The translations under genes and the position numbers were made by a program. Positions 25,062 to 33,625 of a stretch of DNA of 64,000 nucleotides are shown here, one piece after another. Every line of letters begins with the position of its first letter. The stretch's first letter is position 1. This DNA comes from DASVLX01 sp036384655 (GTDB taxonomy: Bacteria > Actinomycetota > Actinomycetes > Mycobacteriales > Pseudonocardiaceae). The stretch covers positions 6,996 to 70,995 of the forward strand of contig DASVLX010000084.1 in the NCBI GenBank assembly GCA_036384655.1, in the 5' to 3' direction. The notes beneath the pieces were generated by a model. The model ran no database searches and was not told the origin of the DNA. It worked only from the letters and a program-made list of their open reading frames with translations.

Positions 25062-26279
25062 CTACTTCAGTTCGGAGCTGGTCTTGTCGAGGAGGCGCCG
25101 GGCGACGATCAGCTGCTGGATCTGCTGGGTGCCCTCGAAGATATCCAGGATCTTGGCATCGCGGGCCCACTTCTCCAACAGCGTTTCCTCGGAGTAGCCG
25201 AGCGTGCCGGTGAGTTCGACGCAGCCGAGGGTGATCGTGGTGGCCGAGCGGCCGGCCTTCGCCTTGGCGTAGGAGGCCTGCAGCGAGTTCGGCTTGCCGT
25301 TGTCGGCCATCCACGCGGCCTGCAGGGTCAGCAGATAGGCCGCCTCCCAGTCCGCCTCCAGCCTCAGGTACCGGTCCACGGCCGCCGGCCGCGTCCCGGC
25401 GGGACCGTCATAGTCGATGGTCAGGCCGGCCTCGGTGAGCAGCCTCCGGGTTTCCTCCAACGCCGCCTTCGCGACGCCGACGGCCATCGCGGCGACCAGC
25501 GGCCGGGTGTTGTCGAAGGTCCGCATGACCCCCGCGAACCCGCGGCTGACGTCGATGTCCGGCGAGCCGAGCAGGTTGGCCTTGGGGACCCGCACGTTGT
25601 CCAGCCGGAACTGCGCGGTGTCCGACGATCGGATGCCGAGCTTGTGTTCCAGGCGAACCAGCTCGAAGCCGGGCGTGCCCTTCTCCACGACGAACGACTT
25701 GATCGCCGCGCGCCCCTTCGTGCGGTCCAGGGTCGCCCACACCACCACGCAGTCGGCGCGCTCCCCCGCGGTGACGAAGATCTTCTCACCGTTGAGGACG
25801 TATTCGTCGCCGTCCAGCACGGCGGTGGTCCTGATGTTGGCGGAGTCCGATCCGGTGTCCGGCTCGGTGATCGCCATGGCCGCCCACCTGCCGGTGAACC
25901 GCGCCAACTGTTCCTCGTTGGCGACCGACGCGATGGCGGCGTTGCCCAGGCCCTGCCGGGGCATGGACAGCAGCAGGCCGACATCGCCCCAGCACAGCTC
26001 GATGGTGGCGAGCACGGTGTTCAGGTTGGCGCCATTGCGCACCTCGCCGGAGCGCTTCGGCCGAGACCTCCGGCTGGCGCCGCCGGCACCGGCGCTGGCG
26101 TTGCCCTCGCCGGCGGCGTTCAGGCCGTCGACGAGCGCGGCGAGCATGTCCAGTTCGACCGGATAGGTGTGCTCGGCACGGTCGTACTTGCGGGAGTTGG
26201 GCCGGAACACCTCGGCCGCCGCCCGGTGCGCCTGGTCGACCATCAGCCGAAGCTTCCGGGGAACCTCAAGATTGATCAA
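25062..26279 (-). CDS. Acyl-CoA dehydrogenase (FadE family) 1
   Basis: This 405-residue flavoprotein oxidises an acyl-CoA to the 2-enoyl-CoA. The family signatures are AMAITEPDTGSDSANI (FAD/substrate loop), DNVRVPKANLLG, and ILDIFEGTQQIQQLIVARRLL at the C-terminus, which usually contains or precedes the catalytic region. The start is the TTG at 26279 with GAGGGG upstream; no ATG fits the alignment as well. It is the second gene behind ACAD 2 with a 23-nt gap. Pairs of this kind usually form heteromeric dehydrogenases in actinomycetes. The substrate is unknown. Confidence 0.9.
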   Translation of the reverse strand: MINLEVPRKLRLMVDQAHRAAAEVFRPNSRKYDRAEHTYPVELDMLAALVDGLNAAGEGNASAGAGGASRRSRPKRSGEVRNGANLNTVLATIELCWGDVGLLLSMPRQGLGNAAIASVANEEQLARFTGRWAAMAITEPDTGSDSANIRTTAVLDGDEYVLNGEKIFVTAGERADCVVVWATLDRTKGRAAIKSFVVEKGTPGFELVRLEHKLGIRSSDTAQFRLDNVRVPKANLLGSPDIDVSRGFAGVMRTFDNTRPLVAAMAVGVAKAALEETRRLLTEAGLTIDYDGPAGTRPAAVDRYLRLEADWEAAYLLTLQAAWMADNGKPNSLQASYAKAKAGRSATTITLGCVELTGTLGYSEETLLEKWARDAKILDIFEGTQQIQQLIVARRLLDKTSSELK

Positions 26280-26302
26280 CGCTACAGCCCCTCAGACGAG
26301 TA

Positions 26303-27592
26303 TCAGACGAGCACGGCACCTTCGGCCACGCCGATGGCGCGCATGTCCCGATACCAGCGCTCCACCGGATGTTCCTTCACATATCCATGGCCACCGAGCA
26401 GTTGGACCCCGTCGCTGCCGATCCGCATTCCCTTGTCCGCGCACAGGATTCGGGCCAGCGCGACCTGCCGGTCGAACGGCTTGCCCTGCTCGGCCAGGCT
26501 TGCCGCGCGATACGTGGCCAGCCGCATGCCGTCCAGCTCGATGCCGATGTCGGCGACCTTGAAGGCCACCGCCTGCCGGTGACTGATCGGCTCGCCGAAC
26601 GCGACCCGTCCGTTGACGTAGGGGATCACGTAGTCGAGCACGGCCTGGGCGGTGCCCAGCGCCAACCCGCACCAGGCGAGCCGGGACAGCCGGACGCAGT
26701 CGCGGTAGTCGTCGGTGCTGCCGAGCAGCGCGGTGTCCGGCACGGTGACCCGCTCCAACACCAGCCGGCCGATGCCGGCGGCCCGCACGCCCATCGACGG
26801 ATCGGCCTCGATGGTCAGGCCGGCGGTGCTGGACTCGATCACGAACAGCACCGGGCCGGCATCCTCCAGTTGGGCGCCCACCACGAACAGTTCTGCCTCG
26901 GCCGCGCGTGGAACGAGCGACTTCACGCCGTCGAGGACGTATCCGCCGGCGGTGCGCCGGGCGACGGTCGCGGGTGCCAGCGCGTCGAACAGCGGGCGCG
27001 GTTCGGCGAGCGCGAGCGCGGCGGCCGGCACGTTGTCCCCGACGAAGGCGGGCAGGTAACGGGCCTGTTGTTCGCCGTCGCCCCAGAGCACCAGCGCGGT
27101 GCTCACCGCCGAGGGCGCCAGGATCGCGACGGCCTGGCCCATGTCACCCTGCGCGAGCGCCTCGGCCACCAGCACATTCGTGACCGCGGACCGTTCGGTG
27201 CCGGCCCCGCCGAGTTCCTCGGGCACCCCAATCAGCGTCAGCCCCAGTTCGGATGCCTTGTCCAGGACGTCCTCGGGCGTTGCGCAGGCGGCGTCCGCCT
27301 CGGCGGCGACCGGCCGGAGCTGGTCGGCGGCGAGATCCCGAACGGTCTCCTGGACCATCCGCTGTTCGTCGGTGGGGGTGAGGTCGAACAGGTTCGAGCC
27401 GGCGCTGGCCGGCAGTCGCGCCGGCGCGGATCGCCTGGCCACGGCCAGGAACGTCCGGCTGGCGGCGGCGATGGTGCGGAAACCGGTCCTGGTCGCCTCG
27501 TATACGGTCCGCTCGACGGGTCTACGCAGGCCAAAGCGGTCGATCAGGGTTGAACCGGCCAGTTTGTTGAGTGCCGCGATGCCCAGCGACAT
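26303..27592 (-). CDS. Acyl-CoA dehydrogenase (FadE family) 2
   Basis: The 429-residue protein has a 60-residue N-terminal extension (MSLGIAALNKLAGS onwards), then an acyl-CoA dehydrogenase fold beginning FDLTPTDEQRMVQETVRDLAADQL. Regions such as GVPEELGGAG and GGHGYVKEHPVERWYRDMRAIGVAEG match the family. The motif before the flavin loop is changed (ALALAEPRPLFDAL instead of AxTEPxxGSD), so it may be a non-catalytic or altered partner of ACAD 1. ATG 27592 is preferred to an upstream GTG extension that crosses the operator-like palindrome. Confidence 0.85.
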   Translation of the reverse strand: MSLGIAALNKLAGSTLIDRFGLRRPVERTVYEATRTGFRTIAAASRTFLAVARRSAPARLPASAGSNLFDLTPTDEQRMVQETVRDLAADQLRPVAAEADAACATPEDVLDKASELGLTLIGVPEELGGAGTERSAVTNVLVAEALAQGDMGQAVAILAPSAVSTALVLWGDGEQQARYLPAFVGDNVPAAALALAEPRPLFDALAPATVARRTAGGYVLDGVKSLVPRAAEAELFVVGAQLEDAGPVLFVIESSTAGLTIEADPSMGVRAAGIGRLVLERVTVPDTALLGSTDDYRDCVRLSRLAWCGLALGTAQAVLDYVIPYVNGRVAFGEPISHRQAVAFKVADIGIELDGMRLATYRAASLAEQGKPFDRQVALARILCADKGMRIGSDGVQLLGGHGYVKEHPVERWYRDMRAIGVAEGAVLV

Positions 27593-27703
27593 GGCGTCCC
27601 GCCGGGGCTCCCGCCCGGGCGCGCTGTTCGAGCCCGGACCGGATGTCGTCCTGGATGACACAGGCTGCCGTCTCCTTCGCCATCCAGGCCGCGCTGGGCC
27701 AGA

Positions 27704-27738
27704 TAGCCTACTGACGAGTAATACCCGCCAGTAGGCTA
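27704..27738. promoter_or_regulatory. 35-bp near-perfect palindrome upstream of the acyl-CoA dehydrogenase operon
   Basis: Outer arms TAGCCTACTG (27704-27713) and CAGTAGGCTA (27729-27738) are perfect inverted repeats. The core between them, with CGAGTA and TACCCG, is also symmetric apart from two base pairs and the centre. It sits 112 bp before the ACAD 2 start. The length and form fit an operator for a dimer or dimer-pair of a TetR-type acyl-CoA-responsive repressor. The regulator itself is not in the vicinity. Confidence 0.7.
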
Positions 27739-27788
27739 CCCGAAGATCCGGCACCCGCCAATGACGAAGGCGACAGCTGTCAGGGCCT

Positions 27789-27830
27789 GTCCGCCTCGGC
27801 TAGTCCGCCTCGACTAGTCCGCCTCGGCCG
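27789..27830. repeat. 14-bp tandem triplication spanning the MFS stop codon
   Basis: Three near-identical 14-bp units (27789-27802, 27803-27816, 27817-27830; consensus GTCCGCCTCGGCTA) cross the stop codon of the minus-strand MFS gene. Each of the first two units carries a CTA (TAG on the minus strand), so the stop is duplicated. Confidence 0.7.
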
Positions 27831-29316
27831 CCTCCGCGGCTGGCACCCGGACCACCGACAGCGGCTTGGCGATGTCCTCCAGGGATCTGCCCTCGGCGGC
27901 GACGCCGAGCGCCGCCGCGATGAGCCCGCCGATCACCATCACCGCCGCGCCCACCATGTAGCCGATGAACAGCATTCCCCGGTCCGGCGCGTCCTTGTTG
28001 ATCAGCAGGCCGTAGAACAGTGGCGCCACCGCCCCGACGACCTGCGCGATGCTGAAGAACACCGCGATCGCCTGGGCGCGGACCTCCAGCGGGAAGATCT
28101 CGCTGACGGTGAGGTAACCGGCGCTCGCACCGGCCGAGGCGAAGAAGAAGATGACCACCCAGGCCGCGGTCTGCGTGGTCGCGTTGAACACACCGGCGCG
28201 GAACAACACCGCGCTCACCGCGAGCAAGACGCCGGACAACAGATAGGTCCCGGCGATCATCTTCTTGCGGCCGACGGTGTCGAACAGGTGACCGAGCAGC
28301 AGCGGACCGGACAGGTTGCCGACCGCGAAGGCCAGCCCGTACCAGCCGATATGCGCGTCCGGCACCTTGAAGAAGACCTTCAAGACCGTCGAGTACGTGA
28401 AGTAGATGGCGTTGTAGAGGAACGACTGGGTGATCATCAGCCCCAGGCCGAGCACCGAGCGCGGGAAATAGTCGCGGATGAGGACCCGCAGCAGGGTGAA
28501 GTAGCCGGTGCGTTTGACCGGCTTGATCTCCAGCGTGCGGCTCTCGTCCACCTGCGGCAGGGTCCGGCCGGTTTTCTCGACCTCCCGCTCGATCTCGGCG
28601 ACCGCCTTCTCGGCGTCGGCCGCGCGGCCGTGCATGATCAGCCAGCGCGGGCTCTCCGGCAGATTGCGCCGCACGAAGAGGATCACCACGGCCAGGATCG
28701 GCCCGAGCAGGAAGCCGACCCGCCAGGCGAGGTTCGGGTTGTTCGCGGCCACCTGGTTGTAGATGAGCAGCTCGACGAGGGTGGCGATCACGGCGCCGGC
28801 CCAGTAGGTGCCGTTCACGGCGACGTCGACCCGGCCGCGGAACCGCGCCGGAATCAGTTCGTCGATGGCCGAGTTGATGGCCGCGTATTCGCCGCCGATA
28901 CCGGTTCCGGCGATGAACCTGGTCGCGTACAGGAACGCGATCCAGCCGGGGCCCGAACCGGCCGTCGCGGCGGTCAGACCACTACCGACCAGGTACACGC
29001 CCAGCGTGATCATGAAAAGGTTCTTGCGGCCCAGCCGGTCGGACATCCTTCCGAACACCAGCGCGCCGACGACCTGCCCGATCAGGTAGACGGTGGCGGT
29101 CGCGCCGACCGCGGCGGCCGACATGTTGAGCGTGTTCGTGTTGGTGAGCGAGCCACCGACGACGCTGGCGATGGTGATCTCCAGCCCGTCCAGCACCCAG
29201 GCGACGCCCAGCGCGATCACCATTCTGGTGTGGAAGGGGGACCACGGCAGTCTGTCGATGCGGGCGGGAACGGCACTCCGCACCACTTCATCGGGCCCAG
29301 CCACCGTTGATGACAT
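27814..29316 (-). CDS. MFS transporter (sugar/aromatic acid:H+ symporter type)
   Basis: This 500-residue protein has about 12 helices and sugar-porter/AAHS-like motifs: GRMSDRLGRKNLFM after helix 2, GTGIGGEYAAINSAIDE in helix 5, PARFRGR, PESPRWL at the central loop, and LFDTVGRKKMI. ATG 29316 is chosen because GAGGTG lies 6 nt upstream; a start at 29358 would lack a ribosome site. It follows the ACAD operon on the same strand, but 221 bp and a palindrome separate them. It probably imports an organic acid or related carbon source by H+ symport, with substrate unresolved. Confidence 0.85.
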   Translation of the reverse strand: MSSTVAGPDEVVRSAVPARIDRLPWSPFHTRMVIALGVAWVLDGLEITIASVVGGSLTNTNTLNMSAAAVGATATVYLIGQVVGALVFGRMSDRLGRKNLFMITLGVYLVGSGLTAATAGSGPGWIAFLYATRFIAGTGIGGEYAAINSAIDELIPARFRGRVDVAVNGTYWAGAVIATLVELLIYNQVAANNPNLAWRVGFLLGPILAVVILFVRRNLPESPRWLIMHGRAADAEKAVAEIEREVEKTGRTLPQVDESRTLEIKPVKRTGYFTLLRVLIRDYFPRSVLGLGLMITQSFLYNAIYFTYSTVLKVFFKVPDAHIGWYGLAFAVGNLSGPLLLGHLFDTVGRKKMIAGTYLLSGVLLAVSAVLFRAGVFNATTQTAAWVVIFFFASAGASAGYLTVSEIFPLEVRAQAIAVFFSIAQVVGAVAPLFYGLLINKDAPDRGMLFIGYMVGAAVMVIGGLIAAALGVAAEGRSLEDIAKPLSVVRVPAAEAAEAD

Positions 29317-29533
29317 CGGTATCACCTCGTGTTCGCAGGCCTTGACGCTGCGTGACACTTGAGCGTAACCCCCGTCACACCAGATCGCAGTCGCGTCAGC
29401 GGGCCGACACGGGCCGTGTTCTTCACGGTTGCCAGTTGATCGTTACTCGCGAACCGCTCCCCCGCCCGCCGGGCATGGAAGTATGGACATCGTTGCTGCG
29501 CCGGACGTCGACAGGGCCGATGAGGAGGTCGCC

Positions 29534-30397
29534 GTGGCTGGCGAAGAGGGTTCCTGGCTGCCGGACGCCGCGCGCGACCGGCTGGCCCGGTTCGACGCGT
29601 CCGGCCTGCGCACCTCGCTGCTGCCGGTGCCCGGTGCCGTGGGCGTCGAATCGGTCGGGCTCACCCCGATCGGTGAGGTGATGGGCTGCATCGTGCAGTA
29701 CATCGGCTTCGTGGGCGGAGCGAACGCGAACTTCGGCATGGGCACGTGGGGGTTCATGCCGGTCAGCTACCGGCCGTATGTCGACGCGATGTACCACGGC
29801 TATGACACCGCGCTGGCCCGGATGACCACGGAGGCCGCCGCGATGGGCGCGGACGGCGTGATCGGCGTGCGGCTGACCCGCACCGCGCTCGGCCAGAGCA
29901 ATCAGGAGTTCGTCGCGCTCGGCACGGCCGTCCGGGCGCGGTCCACCAGGCGGCCGCGGTCCCTGTTCACCGCCGCGCTGCCCGGCCAGGACGTGGCCAA
30001 GCTGATGCACGCCGGCTGGGTGCCGTCCCGGATCGCCATCGGCCTGGCCGTCGAGGCCCAGTACCTCGACTGGAACAGCCGTAACCAGATGAGCATGCTG
30101 TCCGGCAACACCGAGGTGAACGCGCCCACCGAGTTGATCACTCGGGCGCGGCATTTCGCTCGGGACACCTTCGGGCGACACGCCCGGGGCATGCATGCCG
30201 ACGGCGCGATCGTGTCGCGTGTCCAACTGCGCTCCTGGGAACAGGAGGCCAACAACGCCACCCTGCTGTGCGCCGAGTCGGAGGTATTCGGCACCGCCAT
30301 CGCGCGATTCCACACCGGCCACCGGCCGCCCAGCAACGCGTTGACGATCATGCCCCTGCGGGCTCCCAACGGACCGATCGTGAAGAGGCAGTCATGA
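29534..30397 (+). CDS. Tandem YbjQ/UPF0145-like domain protein A
   Basis: The 287-residue protein contains two YbjQ-like domains. The first (about residues 35-145) has MGCIVQYIGF, YHGYDTALARM, AAAMGADGVIGVRL and EFVALGTAV. The second (about 155-260) repeats the pattern with changes. YbjQ domains form pentameric beta/alpha rings annotated as heavy-metal binding, with unproven function. GTG 29534 is chosen because GAGGAGG lies 6 nt upstream. Its stop overlaps the next ATG (ATGA). It leads a four-gene operon (29534-32911). Confidence 0.75.
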   Translation: MAGEEGSWLPDAARDRLARFDASGLRTSLLPVPGAVGVESVGLTPIGEVMGCIVQYIGFVGGANANFGMGTWGFMPVSYRPYVDAMYHGYDTALARMTTEAAAMGADGVIGVRLTRTALGQSNQEFVALGTAVRARSTRRPRSLFTAALPGQDVAKLMHAGWVPSRIAIGLAVEAQYLDWNSRNQMSMLSGNTEVNAPTELITRARHFARDTFGRHARGMHADGAIVSRVQLRSWEQEANNATLLCAESEVFGTAIARFHTGHRPPSNALTIMPLRAPNGPIVKRQS

Positions 30398-31212
30398 CCA
30401 GTGCGGACGAGCGGCAGGACATTCCCGAGGATGCGATGCGCCGGCTGGCCGAGATGCGGCCGGGCCAGACCACCGCACTGTTCACTTCGGACCTGAGCGT
30501 CAACGAGTTCCTGCTCGTGCGGGAGGCCGGCTTCCGGCCACTGGGTATGGTGTTGGGGTCCAGCATCTACCACGTTGGATTCCAGTTCGGACGGTGGAAC
30601 AGGAACCAGGAACTGGAAACCCTGTCCAACGCGATGTATCACGCCCGCGAGCTGGCGATGACCCGGATGGAGGCCGAGGCCGACGTGCTCGGCGCGGACG
30701 GGATCGTCGGCGTGCGGCTGGAAATCGAGTTCAAGGAGTTCGGCAACGACCTGGCCGAGTTCATCGCGATCGGCACCGCCGTGAAGGCCGACGAGCCGGG
30801 AAGCTGGCGCAACAACCAGAACAAGCCCTTCACCTCCGACCTGTCCGGCCAGGACTTCTGGACGTTGATCCAGTCCGGTTACGCGCCGCTCGGCATGGTG
30901 ATGGGCTCGTGCGTCTATCACATCGCGCACCAACGGTTCTGGCAGGCGGTCGGCAACATCGGCCAGAACGTGGAGATCCCACAGTTCACTGAGGCGCTGT
31001 ATGACGCGCGGGAACTGGCCATGTCGCGGATGCAGGCCGAGGCGGAATCCTTCCACGCCGAGGGAATCGTGGGCGTGCAGTTGTTGTCGCTGCCGCACCG
31101 CTGGGGTGGGCACACCACCGAGTTCTTCGCGATCGGCACCGCGATCCGGCCGTTGCGGGCCGATCATGAGATCAGCAAACCGCAACTAGTACTTCCGTTG
31201 GTGGACACATGA
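30394..31212 (+). CDS. Tandem YbjQ/UPF0145-like domain protein B
   Basis: The 272-residue protein is a paralogue of the gene just upstream and again has two YbjQ-like repeats. Each is built as LFTSDLS or PFTSDLS, GF-x-PLGMV-x-GSxxYH, YHARELAM-x-RM or YDARELAMSRM, GADGIVGVRL or AEGIVGVQL, and a final EFIAIGTAV or EFFAIGTAI. Repeat similarity within this protein is higher than in its partner. Both ends overlap neighbours by ATGA, so the two paralogues and the 137-residue protein are probably made in fixed ratio and may assemble together. Confidence 0.75.
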   Translation: MTSADERQDIPEDAMRRLAEMRPGQTTALFTSDLSVNEFLLVREAGFRPLGMVLGSSIYHVGFQFGRWNRNQELETLSNAMYHARELAMTRMEAEADVLGADGIVGVRLEIEFKEFGNDLAEFIAIGTAVKADEPGSWRNNQNKPFTSDLSGQDFWTLIQSGYAPLGMVMGSCVYHIAHQRFWQAVGNIGQNVEIPQFTEALYDARELAMSRMQAEAESFHAEGIVGVQLLSLPHRWGGHTTEFFAIGTAIRPLRADHEISKPQLVLPLVDT

Positions 31213-31622
31213 CAAGTGGTGATATCACCCCGGCCTGGGACATGCACATGGTCATCGCGGCACTGCGGACCGACCGGGCGGATGTGGAGTCGTACAGCCG
31301 GGTGCTGACCAACATGCTCGGCGACGCGCTGCCCGAGGGCATGGTCGAGGTCGACCACCGGCGCAGCGTGGGCGACCGGGTGAGCGGTCGGCCCGGCCAG
31401 CCGGTGGCCGTCCGGGTGTACGCGCCGGAGCGCGAACTCGAACTGCGCCAGGGCCGGCACGGCGTCGAGGCCGAGGTCCGCACCGTCGTGCACAAGGTGG
31501 TGATCAGCCGCAAGCAGGTCGCGATCGACGAGTGGCTGGTCGTCCTGGCCGACGAACTGAAGAAGCTCGCCGCCCGCGACTCCGCCGCCCGCGAGGTCCT
31601 CTCCCGCCTCTTCGGCGCGTGA
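31209..31622 (+). CDS. Protein of unknown function in the YbjQ-like operon
   Basis: This 137-residue cytosolic protein is alpha/beta with alternating charged and hydrophobic segments (VVHKVVISRKQVAIDEW and ELKKLAARDSAAREVL at the C-terminus). No cysteine, signal peptide or membrane segment is present. ATG 31209 overlaps the previous stop by ATGA. I do not recognise the family. Strict coupling to the two YbjQ-like genes implies a shared complex or role. Confidence 0.65.
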   Translation: MTSGDITPAWDMHMVIAALRTDRADVESYSRVLTNMLGDALPEGMVEVDHRRSVGDRVSGRPGQPVAVRVYAPERELELRQGRHGVEAEVRTVVHKVVISRKQVAIDEWLVVLADELKKLAARDSAAREVLSRLFGA

Positions 31623-31624
31623 CG

Positions 31625-32911
31625 ATGAGACGCTTATTGGTCGACCTGGAGTTGGCGGCTCACTGGCCGGTACGCCTGTATCACCGGGGGTTCGGCCGAT
31701 TCAACGCGGCGCTGTTGCGGACACCCCTGCTCAAGACCGACGACACGACCGACGTGTTCCGTCGGATGGTTGACCTTGGTCTGCCCGGCGCGATGCGCAC
31801 CCTCGCCGTGGTGCTGTGGCACCAGGGGCACGTCTATGAGGCCGAGATGTGGTACCGGAGAGCGGCCAGGAAAGGCGATAAACGCGCCATAGACACCGTG
31901 GGCGCTCTGCTCGCGAAACATGGCAAGGCGGAGGAAGCGGAAGCGTGGTACCGGAAAGCCGCGGGAAATGGCGTGACCGGCGCCATGAACAACCTCGGCA
32001 TCCTGCTATGGCAGCGCGGTGACATCAAAGAAGCCGAAGCGTGGTACCGGAAAGCCGCCGGAAGGGGCGAAAAGTACGCCATGGCCAATCTCGCCTCTCT
32101 GCTCAAGAAGCGCGGAGAGACGGCGGAAGCCGAGTACTGGTACCGGAAGGCCGCGCGACTCGGAAACGACGTTGCCACCCATCAGTTGGGCCTCATACTC
32201 GAAGCTCGCGGTCAGGTGGCGGAGGCGCAGCGGTGCTACTTGCGGGCCGCGCAGCAGGGTAACCCGCACGGGATGTGGGCCGTGGGCGTCCTCCAGAGTC
32301 AGAAGGAAAACGACTTCGGCGCCGAGCGGTGGTGGAAGAGGTCGGCTCGCGGCGGTGTTCCCAACGCCATGACAGCGCTCGGGCGGTTGAGCGACCGGCA
32401 CGAGCGTCTGGACGAGGCAGTCGTCTGGTTCCGGAAAGCCATCGCGGCGGGTGACGCACGCGCCTCGACCTATGTGAGCCTCGCCATCACACTGTCCAAA
32501 CTGGATCGTCAGGACGAAGCCATGTCGTGGATAGCGAAGGCGGCCGAGGCTGGCGAGACCACCGCGATGTACGTGCTGGGCCGGGATCTGAAGAGTAAGG
32601 GCCGAATGGATGAGGCCGAACGCTGGCTGCGCGGCGCCGCCGAGGCCGGCAATGGCAAGGCAATGTTCAGTTTGGCCGTGATACTCGACAGCCAGGAGCG
32701 AACTCCCGAAGCGGAACAGTGGTATCGGCGGGCCGTGGACACGGGCATAACGGAGGCCATGGTCAACCTCGGCGGATATGCCTACGAGAAGGGTGATCTC
32801 GCCGAGGCCGAGCGACTGTGGCGACGGGCCGCCGAGGGTGGCGAATCCGTCGCCATCCACAACCTCGAAGTCCTACTCGAGGAACAGACCCACCCCGACG
32901 AGGCGTCCTAG
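31625..32911 (+). CDS. Sel1-like/TPR repeat protein
   Basis: The 428-residue protein is built from about ten 36-residue Sel1/TPR-like repeats with the consensus AMxxLGxLLxxRGxxxEAExWYRKAA, starting near residue 55 and running to the C-terminus. The first 50 residues (LAAHWPVRLYHRGFGRF) are not repetitive. ATG 31625 lies 2 nt after the previous stop. Such solenoids are protein-interaction scaffolds. Here it is likely the scaffold for the YbjQ-like proteins of the same operon. The DNA around 31900-32150 uses more A-rich codons than its neighbours. Confidence 0.85.
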   Translation: MRRLLVDLELAAHWPVRLYHRGFGRFNAALLRTPLLKTDDTTDVFRRMVDLGLPGAMRTLAVVLWHQGHVYEAEMWYRRAARKGDKRAIDTVGALLAKHGKAEEAEAWYRKAAGNGVTGAMNNLGILLWQRGDIKEAEAWYRKAAGRGEKYAMANLASLLKKRGETAEAEYWYRKAARLGNDVATHQLGLILEARGQVAEAQRCYLRAAQQGNPHGMWAVGVLQSQKENDFGAERWWKRSARGGVPNAMTALGRLSDRHERLDEAVVWFRKAIAAGDARASTYVSLAITLSKLDRQDEAMSWIAKAAEAGETTAMYVLGRDLKSKGRMDEAERWLRGAAEAGNGKAMFSLAVILDSQERTPEAEQWYRRAVDTGITEAMVNLGGYAYEKGDLAEAERLWRRAAEGGESVAIHNLEVLLEEQTHPDEAS

Positions 32912-32950
32912 GCGGTTCCGGTGTCTCGGGGGCGCGGGGGTGGGAGGGAA

Positions 32951-33625
32951 TTAGGCCGATGGCCACAGGTACTCGATCTCTGGGCGCCCCGACCCGCCGT
33001 ATCGATTACCGCGCCGGACTGAGCCGACGGCGCTGAGGTGCTCCAGGTAGCGCCGGGCGGTGACCCGCGAGATGCCCAGCGCGTCGGCGACCTCGTGGGC
33101 CGACCGGCTGACGGGAGCCGCCCGCAGGTGGTCGGTGACGGCCCGCAGGGTGATCTCGTCCAGGCCCTTGGGCACCGCGTCGGTGGTCGGCGGATGCAGG
33201 GTGGCGAAGAGCCGGTCGACCTCGGCCTGGACGACGTGGTCGGTGTGGGTCATCTGGCAGTGATGCAGGGCGTAGCGCTGCAGTTTGGCGCGGAATGTCT
33301 TGAAGGTGAAGGGCTTGAGCAGATAGTCCACCACCCCCAGGCTCATGCAGCGTCGCACCAGTTGCATGTCGCGTACCGATGTCACCACGATGACATCGCA
33401 CAGCACGTGCTCCGCGCGCATCCGGCGCAGCAGTTCCGCGCCGCTGCCGTCGGGCAGTCGCATATCCAGCAGTACCAGGTCCACCGGTACCTCGGCCAAC
33501 CGTTTGGCGGCTTCGCGACAGGTGCGGGCCTGGGCCACAACCCGGAATCCCTCCAGCCGACCGATGTAGGTGGCGTGGGCCTCCAGGGCCACCAGTTCGT
33601 CATCGACCACCAGTACCCCGATCAC
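32951..33625 (-). CDS. Response regulator, CitB/DpiA/DcuR type
   Basis: The 224-residue protein has an N-terminal receiver domain (acidic pocket D8-D9, phospho-acceptor D54 in LLDMRLPDG, conserved K104) and a C-terminal HTH domain (SRSAHEVADALGISRVTARRYLEHL, about residues 170-195) of the CitB/DcuR family. GTG 33625 overlaps the sensor stop by GTGA. It should activate C4-dicarboxylate or citrate genes; the adjacent divergent dcuB-like gene is the obvious target. Its gene is convergent with the TPR gene. Confidence 0.9.
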   Translation of the reverse strand: MIGVLVVDDELVALEAHATYIGRLEGFRVVAQARTCREAAKRLAEVPVDLVLLDMRLPDGSGAELLRRMRAEHVLCDVIVVTSVRDMQLVRRCMSLGVVDYLLKPFTFKTFRAKLQRYALHHCQMTHTDHVVQAEVDRLFATLHPPTTDAVPKGLDEITLRAVTDHLRAAPVSRSAHEVADALGISRVTARRYLEHLSAVGSVRRGNRYGGSGRPEIEYLWPSA

